Of a stretch of 64,000 bases of DNA, positions 1-9,228 are shown in pieces. The position numbers and the translations under genes were made by a program. Position 1 is the stretch's first letter; each line of letters opens with the position of its first letter. This DNA is from Branchipolynoe longqiensis (lineage: Eukaryota > Annelida > Polychaeta > Phyllodocida > Polynoidae). The notes below the pieces were generated by a model, which made no database searches, had not been told where the DNA came from, and was given only the letters and a program-made list of their open reading frames with translations. The stretch covers positions 150,634,407 through 150,698,406 of the forward strand of contig CM059186.1 in NCBI GenBank assembly GCA_030323885.1. The letters are read 5' to 3'.

Positions 1-782
1 GTAGGGGAGGGCCAGGGTCTCAGTTCGCAACCGACTGGTTTGTTCTGTCGTTGAGAGTCTGGCCTTTAAGAAGAGAATCATGTATTGTGGGCTTGACTTT
101 AATGACATTTATATTGAGATGCACCTAAACCCTCCATCCGGTTCACCTGCTGATGCTATTATCGAAAAAAATTCAAATAAAGACAAAAACAAACAAAAAC
201 TCTTTAATGATGTCAGTGTCATTGGCAAACACCGACAGGATGAGAAAAAAAACACACAAAAACCTTGCATATGGTTGTCGAATACTGAATTTTAATTCTT
301 TTAAGCTCACAAATAAAAATGTTGACATCTTTTTAAAGACCAAACTTGCATTGACAGGTCAAACCAGTCGGTTTCCAATTACGACCCTGGCCCTCAGCCA
401 CCCTTATTTGGGGCAGGCGTTCTATTTCAGGAGGTCATATTTGCTGGCTCCAGTGTTGATGTTTATGGTGTGGTACTGCGCCCACCTATCAAACCATTTA
501 CTGAATGAGGCTCTGCGGTTTTTGGTCATATGGTGGTTATTTCTAAACACTGACGACACAGTTACTATTGTGACTGACCTGACCTGTCAATCACAAAGTG
601 TTGTGATTCGACGTTTTTATTCAACCTGTATAAAACCATGACAACCATGCATGTGGTTGCATTTTTAACTCTAGGCTACTAGGTGACGTGCACATGAGTT
701 TATGTATTGGAATGGAATATCAAGTGAACAACAAATTAACAGTTATGAATAAGCAGTGTAGGTTGGTTTTTGGGGTTTTAAG
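1..782. other. No recognisable feature
   Basis: Unique-looking AT-rich sequence ahead of the first SINE. The longest open frame (153-641) has no domain, no splice-site context and no codon pattern that I recognise, so I treat this stretch as non-coding. Confidence 0.5.
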
Positions 783-1068
783 TCCTGGAAACATCTAAGG
801 TCATGTCAGGACGGGTACCGACTTGTGACAGTGAGCACTCATGGCGACTTCATAGTGCTTCCTCACTCGGAGACCAGGTCGCCAGCACCATGACCTGATA
901 TCCCATTCAGTCACAGTATCATGACACTGAGCCAACCAGTCCTTGCCCTATCCTAATAATGCAGAGCACCTTGCTAGGAAGCGACAAGTATCAATTTGTA
1001 AGTCATTGCTTTGACTCGATCAGGGTTCGAACCCATGGATTCGAATCCCATGTTCCACCAAAACATGT
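783..1068 (-). mobile_element. tRNA-derived SINE (family 1), minus strand
   Basis: Reverse-oriented copy of the main SINE of the window. From left to right it shows the 3' part (GGACGGGTACCGACTTGTGA), the central CACTGAGCCAACCAGTCCTTG block, and the tRNA-like B box (GGTTCGAA) near 1025-1045. The A-box end is not clear, so the head is degenerate. A second copy in the same orientation follows immediately. Confidence 0.85.
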
Positions 1069-1069
1069 T

Positions 1070-1417
1070 TGCTTTTTGTTGTTTTTCGTCCTAGCAACAT
1101 CTAGGGTCGTATAAGGACGGGTACCGACTTGGGACAGTGCACATTTATGCAGACTTTATAGTGCTGCCCCACTGGGAGACCAGGCCGCTAGCAACATGAC
1201 CTGATATCCCACTCATTCAAATTATCCTGACAATGAGCCAACCAGTCCTTGGCCTATCCTAATAATGCCGAGCGCCTGGCTAGGAAGCGACAAGTATCAA
1301 CTATTAAGTCATTGGTTTGACTCGACCACCGTTCGAACCCATGAACCCATCGGTTCGCATCCCCCGATCTCCCAAAACAGGAGACTGATGCTCAACTCAT
1401 TCGGCTTTCCCGTCTGG
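1070..1417 (-). mobile_element. tRNA-derived SINE (family 1), near full length, minus strand
   Basis: Second tandem copy in the same orientation. It runs from the (GTTT)-type tail complement at 1070 to the complement of the SINE head, whose first bases read CCAGACGGGA on the minus strand at about 1408-1417. The head carries two B-box-like GTTCGAA/GGTTCG segments. No clean target-site duplication was found. Confidence 0.85.
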
Positions 1418-1850
1418 CAGTGTAGTGATCAGGTATTGAAGGCCCACGGGAAAATAATATAATTGTTCATTTAAGCCTGAAGCTGGGCCGCCTGGGCAAT
1501 CAGTCACGGTATAGTAGGTTAAATTATTTGTTGGGTGAAAATGTTGAGAGCAATGAAGGAGGGTTGGGTGGGTGGGTGAGAGGAGGTGTGGGTGGGTAAA
1601 GAAGGAGGTGTGGCTCGGTTAGCTGTCCGGAGGAGAGTGCCCTCTGATTCTGAGTGTGTTCAGGAGGGAGGAGGGCCCAGTGAAGGAAGAACTGAAATTG
1701 GCTAGTTGGGTGAGGGACGGGCCAATGAGGCAGGAGCCAGGTGTGAGTGGCATGTCCCCCCCCCCCCGCCCACCCCACACCCATGCGGCCCTTGGACGGG
1801 GAGGGTTGATGGGGTGTGGGGGGGGGGGGAGTGATTTGCTGTTCTGTGCG
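1418..1850. repeat. G/C-run low-complexity tract
   Basis: Contains GGGTGGGTGGGTGAG-type runs at about 1558-1600 and homopolymer C and G runs near 1757-1768 and 1817-1829. The open frames here are composition artefacts. Nothing else is recognised. Confidence 0.6.
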
Positions 1851-2030
1851 CTCCAGCAAGTCCCAAGAACTATGTAGCAAACCGTGAGAACCAATGGCTG
1901 GCATTGTGTGTTTAATCTTTGAGGGGAAAAGGAATGTTCAAATCATCATTTAAGCTACACGTCCATGACATAACAGTAGAATGGCACTGTAAATAATTAA
2001 TACATATAATATATTATGTGTATTATAATG
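1851..2030 (+). repeat. Dispersed repeat, inverted partner at 14570-14790
   Basis: The stretch with TTTAATCTTTGAGGGGAAAA, TTTAAGCTACACGTCCATGA and CATAACAGTAG is found in reverse complement at about 14590-14695. The similarity continues into the flanking ACCAATGGCTGGC / GCCAACCATTGATTC segment. This is an unclassified interspersed repeat with two copies about 12.7 kb apart. Confidence 0.7.
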
Positions 2031-2332
2031 TATTATAATAATATAAAGAACGAAGCTGAATCCAAGGTTAATTATTATTATTATTTTATTATTCCTTTCG
2101 ATATCTAGTATTAAGAGTCGCGCACCTACCTTGTTATGCGCGCGAGTATGGGGCGCAACCTGTGTTGCACGGATATATCACTAAAACGGACTCACTTCGA
2201 CTACTTTTTTCCTTTTTTAGGTGGGGCATATTTTGTTTCGCCAGAGATAAAAAATAAATGAACTCAGCCCAACCCTGTCTCTCGTCTATCCTTATGTTGC
2301 CATAGTGGCTTTTATATATATATATATATATA

Positions 2333-2612
2333 TATTCAAACCCGGGTAGAGTCAAACTAATGACTTTAAAATTTATACTTGTCGCTTCCTAGCCTGGCGC
2401 TCTGCATTATTAGGATAGGACAAAGACTGCTTGGCTCAGTGTCAGGATAATGTGACTGAGTGGGATATCAGGTCATGGTGCTGGTGGCCTGGTCTTCCAG
2501 TGGAGCAGCACTATAAATTTGTCATGAGTGCGCACTGTCACAAGTCGGTACCCGTCCTGATATGATCTTAGATGTTGTTAGGACGTAAAACAACTACAAA
2601 CAAACAAACAAT
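2333..2612 (+). mobile_element. tRNA-derived SINE (family 1), 5'-truncated, plus strand
   Basis: Begins inside the tRNA-like head, just before GAGTCAAACTAATGACTTT, and runs to a CAAACAAACAAAC tail at about 2600-2611. A (TA)n run abuts the 5' side. Confidence 0.85.
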
Positions 2613-2918
2613 CTATGCTACCTTATTCCATCCACTTAAACACCGAACTTACATCTAGCTTCTAGGCTTTGTTTCCAGTAGCGGTGCCGGCACCAAAGGG
2701 CTTCATTTATCATGCCAGATAACATTTAGCGACTATTTGTCCCGCCACAGGGCTCTCAGTGATTCAAGAGGTCTATGTCAAATATGCGTGAAACCAGCTA
2801 TTTTTTGTATGCACAGTGACAAAGAGCCGACTCTCAGTAACACATAAAACAAATAAATAAACTTATTTATTTACTTTAAACAAAATCTAATTATTTCATT
2901 TCATTTGAATCATTCCTG
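2613..2918. other. No recognisable feature
   Basis: AT-rich sequence between a SINE and a TTAA MITE. I see no gene or repeat here. Confidence 0.4.
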
Positions 2919-3267
2919 AAAGTTGTATTGTCCGATCAAAGCATCAGATTTTCTAAACCAAAATCCTTATCTAGATTTGTATCCTGCACATCCAACATAC
3001 ATACCGGTGATTCGGTGTGTTTTTCCTGCATAGAAGGGAATATGATGCCAATTTAAAAGAACATATTACTGCTGAATCCTATCGAGGCATACTTTTAATG
3101 TACACCCCCAAAATTAATTTATGTTTGCACTTCAAATATCTCCAAAGTTAGCCAGTTAAAATAAAAGTTATTTCAAACTAAACTAAGGTAGATAATAATG
3201 AGCAACCTAATATCGTTGGCGTTTTTTTAATTACAGAAACTAAAAACTATCGGATTATGCAACTTTA
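2919..3267 (+). mobile_element. TTAA MITE copy 1
   Basis: The family consensus, seen across the window, has terminal inverted repeats close to AG(C/T)TGCATAGTCCGATG next to TTAA and an interior of about 315 bp. That interior includes a 'GATTTGATCCTACATATCC' block, 'ATACTGGTGCACTTATTAAG', and 'CATGTTTGCACTTCAAATAT'. This copy starts at AAAGTTGTATTGTCCGAT and ends at CTATCGGATTATGCAACTTT. A shared TTAA joins it directly to the next copy. TTAA targeting fits piggyBac- or Kolobok-type transposases; no transposase is encoded. Confidence 0.85.
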
Positions 3268-3341
3268 AAGCTGCATAGTCTAATGAAAGTTATTTCAAAC
3301 TAAACTAGGGTAGATTATAACGAGGAACCTAATATATATAT

Positions 3342-3412
3342 ATTTTACCTCGGTATGCCGCCTCTGGCTAGCCGTAGGCTAGGGAGAAGGAAGCACATCC
3401 GGGTCCAGCAAT
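3342..3412 (+). repeat. DIRS left inverted terminal repeat
   Basis: The outer 45 bases (ATTTTACCTCGGTATGCC... to CTAGGGAG) are mirrored exactly at 8432-8476. The inner part (GAAGGAAGCACATCCGGGTC and neighbours) is mirrored at 8675-8705 in the right terminal repeat. The left and right outer ends differ from each other, which is why the internal region has to complement both. Confidence 0.9.
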
Positions 3413-4077
3413 TAGCATAAGTGACTCACAACGGGAGGACGTTTGTGAGTTGCTCCAACAGGATTTATCTAGTACTACTGCTTTTGTTCAAAAGTAAGTA
3501 CCTTTTATTAGCCTACTTTGTTTATGATGCTTTATAGCATCACCGTATGAAAGTTCAGAACTTTCTCACGTCCAATTTGGACTTTGTACGTGTTTTTTAA
3601 CTTACGGATAGAACTTTGGGTGCTGCTGGCACTAACGAAACCGATACTGCAGTTCTATCGACACCTGTTTTTCAGACAGGGAGAAATGGCAACCCGAGTT
3701 GCTCATTTCCTAAGAAAAGTCTCCCGGATCCTAATAGAGGATGATGTTGGGGATGCTTCTGGCTGTTTTTTATAAACACCCCAGACCGGTTTAAGGCGAA
3801 CCTCCGAGTTTCGTAATATTTTCTCCAACTTGTTGGCGCTGTAGCCATGGGTGGGAGAAGTGTACGGAACAGAGAGAGTGGGCGATCTCACGATCGATAC
3901 CCCCCATTTGGTTGGTTTCGTTACCACACACCTACGGCAAAATTTAGCTTCACGCCTGTACTGACACGTTGGAATACACGTTCTCTGTACCTTGTTCCTC
4001 AACCCAGTTTACTGGCTTACACTTGTGTAGTTGAGATGATTCCGGTTTAGTAACGCTTTATTTCGTTACAGGAACCG

Positions 4078-5403
4078 ATGGCCACTCGCCGGAATAAAAC
4101 GCCCGCTGCAGCGGTCGGCGTCCCTCCTACGGATTACGATTCGTCACCACCGGCTACGGCTCCGCCGTCCCCACAGCCCGGGCCACATGCCTCTGATCAG
4201 GACAGTGATCAGCCCCCTCAACCTGTAGGTTGGGAGGCTAAGATGGCGGCTATGGTGGAGGAGAAAATGCGCCAATTCCAGGCTCATACCTTTGTAGACC
4301 CTTCCCAAATCCCTGATGAGGATTGGGAAGACTTCTCGGAAGACGATGAAGACACGGTTTCGGCACCTGAGGTTCCGAAACCGAAAGCGCGCGGCAAGAA
4401 ACGTCGCCCGGTTAGCAGCTCGGGAGACGAGTTCACCAAGAAGGCTAACACTAAGCGCTCCAAAAAGTCCAAGAAAAAGAAAAAGAAAAAGAAAGACTCG
4501 TACTCGGACTCGTCAGACGACTCTTCTTCCACGGAGTCGGATTCTGATACGGAACGCGCAGGCGTTTACGCCAAAATAGGGGCTAAAGTAGGCAAGAAAA
4601 TTGTCAAAAAGAAAGCTAACAAGGTGCGTACCACTACTATGATGCGCAAAACGGTGAATGGCCATTTCACCACCTTTAAGCCAGTGGAAGTCATCAACAA
4701 ATTGACTGAACAGATCTCTGGAGTCAAGGGTATCCCCGCTACAGTGTCTAAGGAGATGGATGCGGGCATCCATTTGTCTGACGAGCGTCGCCTGTACGAA
4801 ACTGCCCTCTGCGTTATCCATAAGGCAGTTTTGGGGGCCTTGACGTCCATTATCCCTGTCGCTAACAGAATGCAAACCGAGAACAAGTTCTCGTCTTTGG
4901 CTCGGGTTATGGACCGGGGCATTGCCCTACTCGCAGCAGCGAGTAACTACATGACTCATTGCAGATTTGAAAATGTTTTCAAATCGGTCACCACCGATGC
5001 GGGCAAAGAAGTCGCACGCTCAAAGAAAGTGACAGATCATGACGGCAAAGAATACACTGTGTATTCAGGACCTACCCCCATCAAAAGCAAACCACTGGAT
5101 AAATCCAAGATGTTTGGGGGTCAGCTGGCTTACCTTTACAAGCAGGTGGAGGTAGACTACAAGAGTGCTAAGAACACCGAAGCAAAGGGCCGTAAATTCC
5201 AAAACCCAGCCGGGTTCAGACGGGCTAGGACGGATTTTCGCTTCCGCAGAGGAGGAAGGCCGTTCAGGGACGGACCGTCCTTCCCGTTCAGCCAGCGGGG
5301 AAGAGGTCGAGGCGACAGACAAGCCTCAAACTGGAACGACAACCGCGGCTACAAGAGAGACTTCGTTCCCAAACCACCGTTCCCCAAACCAGGGAACAAG
5401 TAG
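4078..5403 (+). CDS. DIRS Gag-like protein
   Basis: The 441-codon frame is the first ORF of the DIRS element. In DIRS elements this position encodes the Gag-like protein thought to package the RNA. Residues 1-60 are Pro/Ala/Ser-rich. An acidic stretch covers about 75-92. A lysine run spans about 125-139, followed by a Ser/Asp-rich segment (141-160). The middle (about 190-330) is helical and uncharged enough to be the structural core. The last 65 residues are Arg/Gly/Phe-rich (RGG-like) and probably bind RNA; I see no CCHC zinc knuckle. The start is the first ATG after the leader and the frame is intact. It ends 38 bases before the RT start codon. The assignment rests mainly on position and composition, because Gag sequences of these elements diverge quickly. 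Confidence 0.8.
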   Translation: MATRRNKTPAAAVGVPPTDYDSSPPATAPPSPQPGPHASDQDSDQPPQPVGWEAKMAAMVEEKMRQFQAHTFVDPSQIPDEDWEDFSEDDEDTVSAPEVPKPKARGKKRRPVSSSGDEFTKKANTKRSKKSKKKKKKKKDSYSDSSDDSSSTESDSDTERAGVYAKIGAKVGKKIVKKKANKVRTTTMMRKTVNGHFTTFKPVEVINKLTEQISGVKGIPATVSKEMDAGIHLSDERRLYETALCVIHKAVLGALTSIIPVANRMQTENKFSSLARVMDRGIALLAAASNYMTHCRFENVFKSVTTDAGKEVARSKKVTDHDGKEYTVYSGPTPIKSKPLDKSKMFGGQLAYLYKQVEVDYKSAKNTEAKGRKFQNPAGFRRARTDFRFRRGGRPFRDGPSFPFSQRGRGRGDRQASNWNDNRGYKRDFVPKPPFPKPGNK

Positions 5404-5441
5404 AGAACGCCACACAAACTTTCCAACCTCCTGACCCTGAA

Positions 5442-6152
5442 ATGGTCACGGAGGAAACACAAACTGAAGTAAGCTTTTCTCAAGCAGGCAATATTGTTAA
5501 TTATTTACATCAATGGCAACAGTTAACCACTAACCCAGAGGTTATTAGTATTGTTGAAGGCATTCACATTCCTTTCACACAATTGCCTGTCCAGAAAAGA
5601 GCTCCTTTTCCTTATCAATTTAATTCGCTAGAAAAGTTTCAGCTCGATCAACAAGTTTTACTTTTTGAAGCTAAAGGCATTGTCAACAGAGTTGAACATA
5701 CTGAATGTGAATTTATTTCAAATATCTTCTCCACTCCTAAACCAGATGGCACCATTCGATTGATTTTAGATTTAACCCAATTAAATGAAATCATTGAATA
5801 CAAACATTTCAAAATGTTTTCCTTAGAAACAGCTCGTGATTTAATTACCCCAGATTGTTGGCTAGCGAGTGTGGATTTGAGAGATGCGTACTATACGGTT
5901 CCTATTCACCACATAGATCGAAAATTTTTAAGGTTCCTCTGGAATGGCCAGCTTTTTGAATTTACCTGCCTACCAAATGGTTTGGCCTGTGCACCACGCC
6001 TTTTTACTAAGCTGTTGAAACCAATTTTTTCACACATGGCAAAACTGGGTCATTGTATGTTTCCATACATTGATGATTCTTTCATTATGGGCCAATCTTT
6101 CACACAATGTGATCTCGCCGTTCAAGATTTGTGTAAATTTTTGCAAATTTAG
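5442..6152 (+). pseudogene. DIRS reverse transcriptase, N-terminal portion up to a frameshift
   Basis: The 236-codon frame contains the RT palm and fingers. The 'SVDLRDAYY' block carries the first catalytic Asp (residue 145), the 'LPNGLACAPRLFTK' block follows, and 'YIDDS' (residues 209-213) holds the paired catalytic Asps. It makes cDNA from the element RNA. The frame ends at a TAG at 6150-6152, inside the thumb region. The protein similarity continues at once in the -1 frame from about 6149, so one base of the T run at 6148-6150 appears to be missing. I call this a disabling mutation rather than programmed shifting, because the nearby AAATTTA heptamer is not in the phase needed for a -1 slip. 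The start ATG at 5442 is the first in frame. Confidence 0.88.
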
Positions 6153-7330
6153 GTTTCTTCATACATGACAAGAAATCCGTCTTTTCTCCTACAAAGGAGC
6201 TTAAGTGTCTAGGTTTCATTTTAAACACCACGGCTATGACCGTTTCGCTTACACGCCAAAAGAAAGATAAGCTTTACCACACAGCGATTCAGCTGTTAGA
6301 CATTTCTAGGCCAAAGATTAGACAGGTCGCAGTCCTTATCGGTATCATGGTTTCATATATCCCGGCTATTCTATACGGAGCGGCACACATTAAATCACTT
6401 GAAATTGATAAGAATCTAGCTCTGGCCCGAGCAAAGGGAAACTTTGAAAAGACCATGTTTATTTCTGCAAACGGCCTTGCCGACATTCATTGGTGGCTAA
6501 AGCACTTTGATCAATCTCCCAACCCCATTAGAATGGGGGAGCCCGATACTACTGTTACCACGGACGCTTCTCTCCGAGGGTGGGGGGCACATCGAAATGA
6601 TGTAGCAACGGGCGGCAGATGGCTAGAATCGGAACTACCCGATCATATTAACGTTTTAGAATTAAGGGCCATTTATTTAGGTTTAACCAGCCTTGTTAAA
6701 GTCCCCAAAAATAATGTACGTATCCTCACGGATAACACCACAGCAATGGCTTATGTCAGGAATATGGGAGGTACAAAATCAATCAAGTGTAATGAAATCG
6801 CACTACTCATTTGGAACTGGGCTCAAACCTTTGACCTTTGGTTAACTGTGACACACATTCCAGGCACGCAGAATTGTCTTGCTGACAGAATGAGTCGCCA
6901 GTTCCATGATCACTTAGAGTGGTCACTAAATCCATCCATATTCAAACATATCTGTCACACTTGGGGCTCGCCTCATATCGATTTATTTGCTTCGCGTAAT
7001 AACTTTAAACTCGAGAAATATGTTTTGTGGCACCCCGAACCAAATGCTTGGCACATCGATGCCTTCTCACTAAAGTGGCAACATCATTTCTTTTACATTT
7101 TCCCCCCCTTTACTATCATTAGCAAAGTCGCCAGAAAGATACAAATGGAGGGAACACACGCCATCCTCATCGTCCCAGAATGGCACACTCAACCGTGGCT
7201 ACCGAGATTACTAGCCACAGCCAAAAGCAGCCTACGCTTCCCAAGATTCCGAGGAAACCTGAAGCATCAGGGACCACTACAACGCCACGGAAACGTGTCG
7301 ACAACTCCGTTGGTGGCATTCCTTTTCTAA
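6149..7330 (+). CDS. DIRS RT C-terminus, RNase H and methyltransferase-like domain
   Basis: Continuation of the polyprotein in the shifted frame; the first ATG is at 6236, but the domain clearly begins upstream of it. Numbering from that ATG, RNase H has the four catalytic acids: Asp110 in 'TTDASLRGWGA', Glu142 in 'LELRAIYLGL', Asp166 in 'ILTDNTTAMAY' and Asp217 in 'LADRMSR'. Residues 245-325 then form the methyltransferase-like module typical of DIRS elements, with 'HIDLFASRNN', 'DAFSLKW', 'FYIFPPF' (in place of a DPPY-type motif) and 'LIVPEWHTQPW'. RNase H removes template RNA; the role of the methyltransferase-like part is not established. The last 151 bases overlap the recombinase frame. 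Confidence 0.9.
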   Translation, partial: LGFFIHDKKSVFSPTKELKCLGFILNTTAMTVSLTRQKKDKLYHTAIQLLDISRPKIRQVAVLIGIMVSYIPAILYGAAHIKSLEIDKNLALARAKGNFEKTMFISANGLADIHWWLKHFDQSPNPIRMGEPDTTVTTDASLRGWGAHRNDVATGGRWLESELPDHINVLELRAIYLGLTSLVKVPKNNVRILTDNTTAMAYVRNMGGTKSIKCNEIALLIWNWAQTFDLWLTVTHIPGTQNCLADRMSRQFHDHLEWSLNPSIFKHICHTWGSPHIDLFASRNNFKLEKYVLWHPEPNAWHIDAFSLKWQHHFFYIFPPFTIISKVARKIQMEGTHAILIVPEWHTQPWLPRLLATAKSSLRFPRFRGNLKHQGPLQRHGNVSTTPLVAFLF

Positions 7331-8289
7331 ATAAGTACTGGGAACAATTCGGTTTGGACAAAATTACACAACAGCGTTTGGTTGATGATGCGTGGAGGAA
7401 AGGAACGGTTAAAATGTATACTACCTATTTAAAGAAATGGGGTATTTATTGCTTGCTTAAGAAGGTGAAGCCAATGAATCCCACAGTATCCCAGGTAGGA
7501 CGCTTCCTACGTTTCTTAGAGGATGAAGGTCTAGGATATGGCGCGATCAATGCTGCCAGATGTGCTCTGTCAATAATCCTACCTCGGGTTAATGGACAAA
7601 CAATAGGTAAACACCATGTTATTTGTTGGATCGTACGATCAATTTATCAGAGGAATCCACCTAAACCCAAATATAATAGGTTTTGGGATGTTTCTCTTGT
7701 GTTCAACCTCTTCAAGAAATGGCCAGAAAATAAATTTCTGGACGTTAAGCTATTAGGTTTCAAAGTAGCAGTGTTGCTTCTCCTCGTCACAGGACACAGG
7801 GGCCAAACTATAGTCGCCCTGTCACTCAATGGTCTGGAAATTGATAACAGGGAAGCAACATTTGATTTAACGACTTTATTAAAATCAAATCGTTTAGGTG
7901 ACCCCCTTTCCACAATCGGTGTCACGAGTTTCACACAGGATCGTAAATTATGTGTAGTCTCCGCGATACGGAATTATATATCCAAGACAAGGTTAATAAG
8001 AAACTCAAGACAACTTTTGGTGAGCTTTATTAAGCCACACAAGGCCATTTCCAGGGATACCCTCGCCAGATGGACCATGAATGTGTTAAAACTATCTGGA
8101 GTCAATACAGACAGATATTCATCGCACTCTACACGGGGTGCAATGGTTTCCAAAGCAAGATTACTAGGCATCTCCGTTAAACGGATCCTAGCTCACGCCG
8201 GATGGAAGACCGCTAGATCGTTTGCTAGACATTATCACAAGCGACTAGAGAAGCCTCAGCCGATAGCACAGAGGCTACTCGCCAACTAA
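7180..8289 (+). CDS. DIRS tyrosine recombinase
   Basis: An intact 369-residue recombinase of the lambda-integrase fold. It replaces the usual retrotransposon integrase and inserts a circular cDNA. An N-terminal SAM-like core-binding region lies at about 60-160. The catalytic domain shows Arg207 in 'TGHRGQT', His316-x-x-Arg319 in 'SSHSTRG', His339 in 'LAHAGW', and the nucleophile Tyr352 in 'FARHYHK'. All active-site residues are present. It overlaps the end of the RNase H/methyltransferase frame by 151 bases in another phase, a common arrangement in these elements. ATG 7180 gives a basic, Ser/Thr-rich leader of about 45 residues. A later start is possible because conserved sequence only begins near residue 50. 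Confidence 0.93.
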   Translation: MAHSTVATEITSHSQKQPTLPKIPRKPEASGTTTTPRKRVDNSVGGIPFLNKYWEQFGLDKITQQRLVDDAWRKGTVKMYTTYLKKWGIYCLLKKVKPMNPTVSQVGRFLRFLEDEGLGYGAINAARCALSIILPRVNGQTIGKHHVICWIVRSIYQRNPPKPKYNRFWDVSLVFNLFKKWPENKFLDVKLLGFKVAVLLLLVTGHRGQTIVALSLNGLEIDNREATFDLTTLLKSNRLGDPLSTIGVTSFTQDRKLCVVSAIRNYISKTRLIRNSRQLLVSFIKPHKAISRDTLARWTMNVLKLSGVNTDRYSSHSTRGAMVSKARLLGISVKRILAHAGWKTARSFARHYHKRLEKPQPIAQRLLAN

Positions 8290-8431
8290 AAAGAAAGAGG
8301 TAAGAAAAACCACAACTTTTTTCTCTTTATCGGTCATACAAATCGTTTTTCCATTTACATAAATAAGACTTGATCACAACATAATAATAACAAACAGGAA
8401 TATCAGGATAAAAATGCTATTACGTAAAGGT

Positions 8432-8560
8432 CTCCCTAGCCTACGGCTAGCCAGAGGCGGCATACCGAGGTAAAATAGATTAGTTAAACGAATCTTACCT
8501 GGGTATAGATGATGGATAACTATTGTTTTACCGAGGTAGGAGCCTCGGTTAGACGTGGGC
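8432..8560 (+). repeat. DIRS internal complementary region
   Basis: 8432-8476 is the exact reverse complement of the left outer terminus. 8477-8560 is the reverse complement of the right outer terminus (for example GGGTATAGATGATGGATAAC against 8740-8759). The junction between the two at about 8476/8477 marks where the element ends would meet in a circle. Confidence 0.9.
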
Positions 8561-8674
8561 GAGGGCCCACCCACCACGCCCTGCCACGTCTATTCAATCA
8601 CTCATACTAGGATTGGGTCAGATGACCTTAGGTTTGTTTTTTAGAATCATTTTATCCTGAATTAGTAGGTAAAG

Positions 8675-8781
8675 ATTGCTGGACCCGGATGTGCTTCCTT
8701 CTCCCTCGCCCACGTCTAACCGAGGCTTAAAACAATAGTTATCCATCATCTATACCCAGGTAGAGTGATTCGTCTAACTAA

Positions 8782-8783
<2 letters not shown>
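8675..8783 (+). repeat. DIRS right inverted terminal repeat
   Basis: The inner block CTGGACCCGGATGTGCTTCC mirrors the left terminus. The outer block runs through ATCCATCATCTATACCCAGG to CGTCTAACTAATCT and then meets the (TA)n flank. A detached fragment of the outer block occurs at 22638-22690. Confidence 0.9.

Positions 8784-8837
<54 letters not shown>
8784..8837. repeat. (TA)n microsatellite flanking the DIRS element
   Basis: About 25 TA units directly abut the right end, and a shorter TATATATA lies at the left end. This suggests insertion into, or expansion of, a TA target in the MITE. Confidence 0.85.
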
Positions 8838-8844
<7 letters not shown>

Positions 8845-8883
8845 TTTATATTTAATGACAAACTAAAACTATCGGACTATATC

Positions 8884-9228
8884 TTTAAAGCTGCATAGTC
8901 CAATGAAAGCATAATATTTTCGAAACCCAACGACTTACCAAGATTTGATCCTACATATTCAAATTAGATAATGGTGCACTGATCAAACATATTGGTACAT
9001 ATAAGGAATATTATGGTCATTTAATAGAACCTGTCCCTGCTGAAACCGATGATATCCAACATTTCGACGTTTATTATTCCATGAATGTTTGTGTTTCAAA
9101 TATCCCCAAAAGTAGGCCTTTACATAGAAAATTACTTCAAACTGAAGGAAAGTGGATTGCGCAACCTAATTTATTTATCTATAAAATATGGCGTAAACTT
9201 AACACTACCAGACTCTATGCAACTCTTG
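8884..9228 (+). mobile_element. TTAA MITE copy 3
   Basis: Starts TTTAAAGCTGCATAGTCCAA and ends GACTCTATGCAACTCTT. The interior blocks are in family order but diverged (GGTGCACTGATCAAACAT, CCTGTCCCTGCTGAAACC). It is the third of three head-to-tail copies around the DIRS insertion. Confidence 0.8.

Larger units (their letters stand above)
3342..8783 (+). mobile_element. DIRS-type tyrosine-recombinase retrotransposon, nearly complete
   Basis: About 5.4 kb, carrying Gag (4078-5403), RT (5442-6152), RNase H plus methyltransferase-like domain (6149-7330) and tyrosine recombinase (7180-8289). The terminal inverted repeats share a block of about 31 bp (3382-3412 against 8675-8705). An internal complementary region at 8432-8560 is the reverse complement of the left outer end (3342-3386, 45 of 45 bases) followed by that of the right outer end (8702-8783, with small differences). 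This is the circle-junction template known for DIRS elements. There is no target duplication, as expected for recombinase-mediated insertion, and both flanks are TA repeats. A frameshift in the RT makes this copy defective as it stands. Confidence 0.93.
3266..8886 (+). mobile_element. TTAA MITE copy 2, internally deleted and split by the DIRS element
   Basis: The left part, 3266-3341, starts TTAAAGCTGCATAGTC, jumps to the 'CAAACTAAACTAGGGTAGA' block and reaches CCTAATATATAT. The right part after the DIRS element, about 8838-8886, carries 'CTAAAACTATCGGACTAT' and the closing TTTAAA. The MITE was therefore already present and internally deleted when the retrotransposon landed in its CCTAATATATTTAT segment. 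Confidence 0.75.

Noticed and set aside
153..641. 162-codon ORF at the left edge
   Set aside because: No recognisable domain, mixed composition and no supporting splice or promoter context; consistent with chance.
6145..6151. Programmed -1 ribosomal frameshift (AAATTTA heptamer) in the DIRS RT
   Set aside because: The heptamer is not aligned with the zero frame as required for XXY-YYZ slippage, and a single-base loss in the T run explains the data more simply.
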